A stretch of 64,000 bases of DNA. It comes from Ignavibacteria bacterium (lineage in GTDB: Bacteria > Bacteroidota > Ignavibacteria > Tepidaquicellales > Tepidaquicellaceae). Location: positions 361,555 to 425,554 of the forward strand of contig JADJAH010000006.1 of assembly GCA_016704345.1 (NCBI GenBank). The letters are read 5' to 3'. Every line of letters begins with the position of its first letter. Within the stretch, counting starts at the first letter, position 1. A program made the position numbers and the translations under genes. Shown in pieces: positions 62,633 to 64,000 of the stretch. Under the pieces are notes generated by a model. It did no database searches and was not told where the DNA came from. It worked only from the letters and a program-made list of their open reading frames with translations.

Positions 62633-63228
62633 TTTTTTTTATCGGCTTTGTTGAGAAGCTCAATGACACGTTTGCTTGAGGCAATAGATGAATCACGTGC
62701 AGCATTATATCGGAAAATGTCAGAGTTATCGCCGCGGTCTTCTCCCGGATCTGACATTACAGAAAGAACTTTATTCTTCAGAAAGTTTCTCTCTTCCCTG
62801 GAGTAATTCTCAAACTGGTTCTTTGCTGATGAGGAGCGCAAATAATAGCGCGTCAGAAATTCATTCGGCTCATGGCTTAGTCGTGATTTCGAAATGATCT
62901 TATTCTCAGCAGTATTAAAATCTATTAATGCAAAGAGTCTGGAAATTAGCATATCGTAAGGAAGCCCGGCATATGAAAGCAGTGTGTCAGGAAATGTGAA
63001 ACTCTTTTTCGGGTTTGTCATAAAGTCTCTTACCGTGGGAAGGATCAGCTTGAATCCTGCTCTTGCAGACATTTCGTCATCAAAATTTACGGGAATGGAA
63101 ATATCACTTTCTGACAGACCACGGATTTCCAAAGCTTTGTCAAGTGAAGGATGCAATTGAGAATAGGTATTCACAAAGGACGATATCATCAAAACAATTG
63201 TCAGGATTGCAAAGAGAGCGGTTTTCAA
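62422..63228 (-). CDS. GND-repeat protein, N-terminal part (frameshift at 62633-62640)
   Basis: The N-terminus of the previous protein. I prefer the TTG at 63228, which gives an ideal signal peptide (MKTALFAILTIVLMISSFVN, cut after TYSQ); the ATG at 63297 would add 23 residues in front of it. A helical region follows (LSYAGLPYDMLISRLFALID, ENYSREERNFLKNKVLSVMS). The frame is lost in a run of eight A (62633-62640 on the plus strand as T8); one more A joins LNKADKK to LHQKCFDEFKFMLALFAEA. Residues after that point in this frame are noise. Confidence 0.7.
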   Translation of the reverse strand: MKTALFAILTIVLMISSFVNTYSQLHPSLDKALEIRGLSESDISIPVNFDDEMSARAGFKLILPTVRDFMTNPKKSFTFPDTLLSYAGLPYDMLISRLFALIDFNTAENKIISKSRLSHEPNEFLTRYYLRSSSAKNQFENYSREERNFLKNKVLSVMSDPGEDRGDNSDIFRYNAARDSSIASSKRVIELLNKADKKNCIRNVLMNSNSCLHYLQKQRTANSRLCLMIHTIPMKKVLTANFVIFMMMKVSRLQLAVTDQTGMKDILI

Positions 63229-63310
63229 ATAAAAATAACTTTCTTTTAATTGGTTGTTAATATAGTTTTTTACAGATTTTTTATACACACAAAACATTCA
63301 ATCCAATACA

Positions 63311-64000
63311 ATGAACAAGATACTTACGGCATTTGCGGTAGTGTTCTTCTTTGCAGGAAGCATATCCTCTCAAACAATTGTCGGCTCATATCCCTTTCCG
63401 ACTTATTCTCAATACAATTCATTCTGGGGAATAACAAACATAGGCGACACTCTTCGGGTTGGCACAGACAATAACGGAAGCATATATAAGATAACCAAGA
63501 CAGGACAGATAACGGACAGTCTTGTTACTTCTCTCACATTCAATCACGGAATAGTATGGGATGGCAGCGCATACTGGGTTGCACAGGATTTCAGAACTGC
63601 GGGAGCATACATCTACAAGATCAATACACAAGGCCAGAGAATAGACAGTATAACTTTGCCTACACTTATTGGCGGCGCAACTGCCGGTGTAGGTGATATT
63701 TCCCTGAAGGACGGAGGACTTTGGTTTTCTGTTTATTCGCCGGACTTCACGGCATATCCATTTGCCTATGCTTACAGAGTAGATGTAAACACAAGGCAAA
63801 TTACAGATACGATTCCATTACTGGGCAGGCAAGTGCAAGGTATTGCCGTGAAAGGTGATACAGTCTTTTATGTAAATGATTACTTTCATACTACACCTTT
63901 TATTGATGTAGAGAGAATTTATGCTTACAGAAAATCCACAGGCGATACGCTGTTTTCATTTCCAACTCCTGATCCTGACGGTGACTGCAATCCCGAGGAC
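63311..64000 (+). CDS. Secreted beta-propeller-like protein, 5' part (runs off the right edge)
   Basis: An open frame of 230 codons from the ATG at 63311 to the window end without a stop. The product starts MNKILTAFAVVFFFAGSISS, a signal peptide cut before or near QTIVGSYPFP. It then shows YVTN/SMP-30-like propeller blades: SFWGITNIGDTLRVGTDNNG, IVWDGSAYWVAQDF, IYKINTQGQRIDSITLP and AYRVDVNTRQITDTIPLLG. The style matches the T9SS-exported propeller proteins of this organism, and its C-terminus, outside the window, should show whether it has a sorting domain. It is divergent from the GND-repeat gene. Confidence 0.75.
   Translation, partial: MNKILTAFAVVFFFAGSISSQTIVGSYPFPTYSQYNSFWGITNIGDTLRVGTDNNGSIYKITKTGQITDSLVTSLTFNHGIVWDGSAYWVAQDFRTAGAYIYKINTQGQRIDSITLPTLIGGATAGVGDISLKDGGLWFSVYSPDFTAYPFAYAYRVDVNTRQITDTIPLLGRQVQGIAVKGDTVFYVNDYFHTTPFIDVERIYAYRKSTGDTLFSFPTPDPDGDCNPED

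Overview
The window looks like a chromosomal segment (roughly 40% G+C by eye) from a Gram-negative member of the Bacteroidetes/Chlorobi (FCB) group, most likely an Ignavibacteria-type bacterium. The evidence is two secreted proteins ending in the QN(F/Y)PNPFNP type A sorting domain of the type IX secretion system (T9SS), several beta-propeller or beta-helix surface proteins, Bacteroidetes-like -7 boxes (TAnnTTTG), and weak or absent Shine-Dalgarno sites before many genes. I found no tRNA, rRNA, CRISPR array, insertion sequence or prophage.

Layout. 1-8357: a lipoprotein fragment, then a plus-strand run (small membrane protein, YgfZ, class I aldolase, a 33-residue basic protein, EamA transporter, CDF transporter with a tripled C-terminal domain, Gfo/Idh/MocA oxidoreductase, metallophosphoesterase, CCA-adding enzyme). 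8524-17128: asparagine synthetase A with a strong terminator, an outer-membrane barrel, a large beta-propeller protein, a small uncharacterised gene and a T9SS propeller protein. 17304-26149: a compact seven-gene minus-strand operon that looks like a dedicated lipid pathway: acyl reductase-type SDR, lipid kinase, UbiA-like enzyme, PEP-synthase/RPH-like phosphotransferase, acyltransferase-like GNAT, phosphatidylserine decarboxylase and a BtaA-like 3-amino-3-carboxypropyl transferase. This is the best candidate for an undescribed system. 26360-36368: VOC proteins, cysteine synthase, a beta-helix surface protein, AsnB, a secreted metalloprotease and PdxH. 36684-42714: dprA, a DUF3109-type gene, rpoN, hslV, hslU and an outer-membrane protein. 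42881-55184: a long minus-strand run of central metabolism (serine hydrolase, pruA, lipoprotein, sucC, GMP-reductase-like, photolyase, gatB, tpiA, thiolase, hbd, acyl-CoA dehydrogenase). 55485-64000: an NTF2-like lipoprotein, a third large surface protein, RraA, a lipoprotein, a GND-repeat plus HEAT protein and the start of another secreted protein.

How the genes fit together. Three large surface proteins (11111-14673, 28734-30881, 56244-59108) do not end in the T9SS sorting domain but share a C-terminal module of about 170 residues: a beta-sandwich with an HRN-x-x-x-TW signature followed by two dockerin-like calcium loops. The acyl-CoA dehydrogenase, hydroxyacyl-CoA dehydrogenase and thiolase form a beta-oxidation block next to triose-phosphate isomerase, succinyl-CoA ligase and proline/glutamate catabolism, which fits a heterotroph living on fatty acids and amino acids.

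Sequence quality matters here. Six genes (the 11111 propeller protein, DUF3109, photolyase, sucC, the 59729 lipoprotein and the 60392 repeat protein) are each interrupted by an apparent single-base indel, mostly in short homopolymers, and pruA carries one in-frame TAG. In every case the downstream half continues the same family, so I treat these as probable base-calling errors and list both halves of the split genes.
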